NCBI GenBank assembly: GCA_022592435.1
Contig: JABYQS010000491.1
Span: 1 to 20,598, forward strand
DNA length: 20,598 nt
Direction: 5' to 3'
DNA from: Cerioporus squamosus
Taxonomy: Eukaryota; Basidiomycota; Agaricomycetes; Polyporales; Polyporaceae
Part shown: piece after piece, positions 19,378 to 20,598 of the stretch
How the letters are laid out: every line of letters begins with the position of its first letter
Position numbering within the stretch: position 1 is the stretch's first letter
Made by a program: the position numbers and the translations under genes
The notes under the pieces: model-generated
What the model saw: only the letters and a program-made list of their open reading frames with translations
The model's database searches: none
Told to the model about the DNA's origin: nothing

Positions 19378-20598
19378 TCACCCGGACGGCCCGAGGTTCG
19401 TAGCGGGAGCGAAGGGTGCAGGCGGCATCGGACCACGAGGACGGCCTTGCAGGGGCGTGAGTGTGAACAGTGGCACATTCGGAGCGACGACGTGCTCGTG
19501 GGATCGGTGCGTGCGCGAAGAGGACGACGCGGCTTGAACGTCCTGCGAGTCGCGTCTGGCGACGACAGCGGCCCTTCGATCAAGTTCCGACAGGACGCCG
19601 GCTCTGCGACTTTCGTTCACGGCAGTGTCGAGTGCAGCGGCGGCCGCGGGACCGGGCGGCGCGGTCGAGAGCAGCGAAAGCTGAGTCACTGCTGCCGACT
19701 TGGTAATCATGTACGCCGGGACCAGAGAGGATCATCGAGGAATGTCGCGACGGGACAGAGACAAACGACGCTGTGCGGGGAGGGATGTGGGAATGCCGCG
19801 GTACGGCTCCGGCCTGAGCGGGATGGATGTCGAGGCGAGAGGAATGCAAGGGGCCACTTTGCCAGCTGCCGCCGGGCGGAGTAGACACGGCGTGCGCGGC
19901 GCTCGCAGGAGGAGAGCGAGCGGATATGTCGTGCGGCACGTAGTTGTTCGTGGCGGAATAAGGAGCAAACGTCCCATCGAACGAATACGACTCTCGACCG
20001 GGGAATCCCACGCCGTCTCTGTATTGTGGGCCCGGAGGGAAGAACCCAGGGGGTACAGCGCGGGTGTCGTCTAGAGAGGCTCTGGTTAGATGTGCGGGTG
20101 CGGTTTGGGCAGCGTGAGTGTACGGCGCAGCCTGGTGCGCGGAGGCGTTCCAAGACAGAGAATGTTGGCCGGATGCGACGTAAGAAGGTTGACCCGCGCG
20201 GGGTCAGGACGCTGTCCAGCGGTGCGGGGAGGTAGGGGAACACGCGTCAACGGGCCTTGGGTTGTAGCGGGAAGACGCGCAGAGCCCCCCTGGGATGTCG
20301 AAGACGAGGCGGGAAAGGTGGGGGGAGGCCTCAGTGAACCCATTGCGGGCTGTTCGACCCGACTAGTGTCGCCCGGCGGTCCGTGCGCGTAGCCGGAATC
20401 AGAAGGTCGGGCGTCACTCCCTCCAGGCAAGGGCTGTGCGGGAGGTGGCTGCGGAAGAACGTTTAAGCCGTGTAAGAACATCTCTCGGTTGGCCTGGGTA
20501 CGCTTGGGATAAGAACACTGATATTCGGAGGTGCAAGGAGGACGACGTACGTAGCTGGCGTCGAGGACGCCGTACTCCCTTTCGGTCGGCCACGCCAG
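19378..20598 (-). CDS. Low-complexity Pro/Ser-rich protein, 5' end beyond the window
   Basis: Not recognised. On the minus strand an open frame enters from the right edge (LAWPTEREYGVLDASY) and passes through CTSEYQCSYPKRTQANREMF at about 20540-20480. It continues into a proline-, serine- and glycine-rich region (PPPAQPLPGGSDARP) to a stop at 20086. A second frame (stop at 19580) carries SYSFDGTFAPYSATNNYV and more Pro/Ser-rich sequence. A third (stop at 19378) carries Ala/Ser/Arg-rich sequence. Introns or indels must join them. The composition suits an intrinsically disordered regulatory protein such as the tail of a transcription factor, but no DNA-binding domain is visible. Confidence 0.35.

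Overview
The window looks like nuclear DNA of a GC-rich filamentous basidiomycete, most likely an Agaricomycete (inference). Genes are broken by many short introns of about 46-73 nt with GTRNGY-type donors, CTRAY-like branch sites and YAG acceptors. There is a tandem pair of secreted sedolisins of the kind expanded in mushroom-forming fungi, a HET-domain gene fragment, and a nuclear tRNA-Cys with a short canonical intron. No bacterial operons, CRISPR array or insertion sequence were seen.

Left part (1-8100): a tRNA-Cys(GCA) at 583-667, then two head-to-tail S53 tripeptidyl-peptidase/sedolisin genes (1870-4352, 8 exons, 682 aa; 5897-8089, 7 exons, 620 aa). Both encode a signal peptide, a pro-domain, a basic maturation site and the full Glu/Asp/Asp/Ser catalytic set. 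They share a TATA-like box and a CGAGGTCACC motif in the 5' leader. The first has an extra intron and a long Ala/Ser/Thr/Asp octapeptide tail.

Middle (8100-11000): a small intact HET-derived gene (8492-9158) that lacks the last part of the HET domain, then about 1.8 kb with no convincing gene.

Right part (11000-20598): a divergent ribonucleotide reductase large subunit on the minus strand (11015-14193, about 15 exons, 767 aa by splicing). All radical-chemistry residues are present, but the allosteric loops are altered. It has a 4-nt micro-exon and a GC-AG intron. Upstream lie two minus-strand genes I cannot name (about 14384-15188 and 15256-16719) and, across a short shared promoter with a TATA box, an unnamed plus-strand gene (16942-18583, 489 aa) with a charged, disordered tail. 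A low-complexity minus-strand gene runs off the right edge.

In the minus-strand genes between 13.2 and 16.6 kb, several frame breaks would each be explained by one missing C next to a C run. The plus-strand gene beside them and the sedolisins read cleanly. This is either local assembly undercalling or recent decay. How the genes work together: the sedolisins are an extracellular protein-degradation pair. The RNR would make deoxynucleotides together with an R2 subunit that is not in this window. I see no functional link between the two halves. A nucleotide-metabolism gene among orphan genes raises the possibility of an integrated element, but nothing here proves it.
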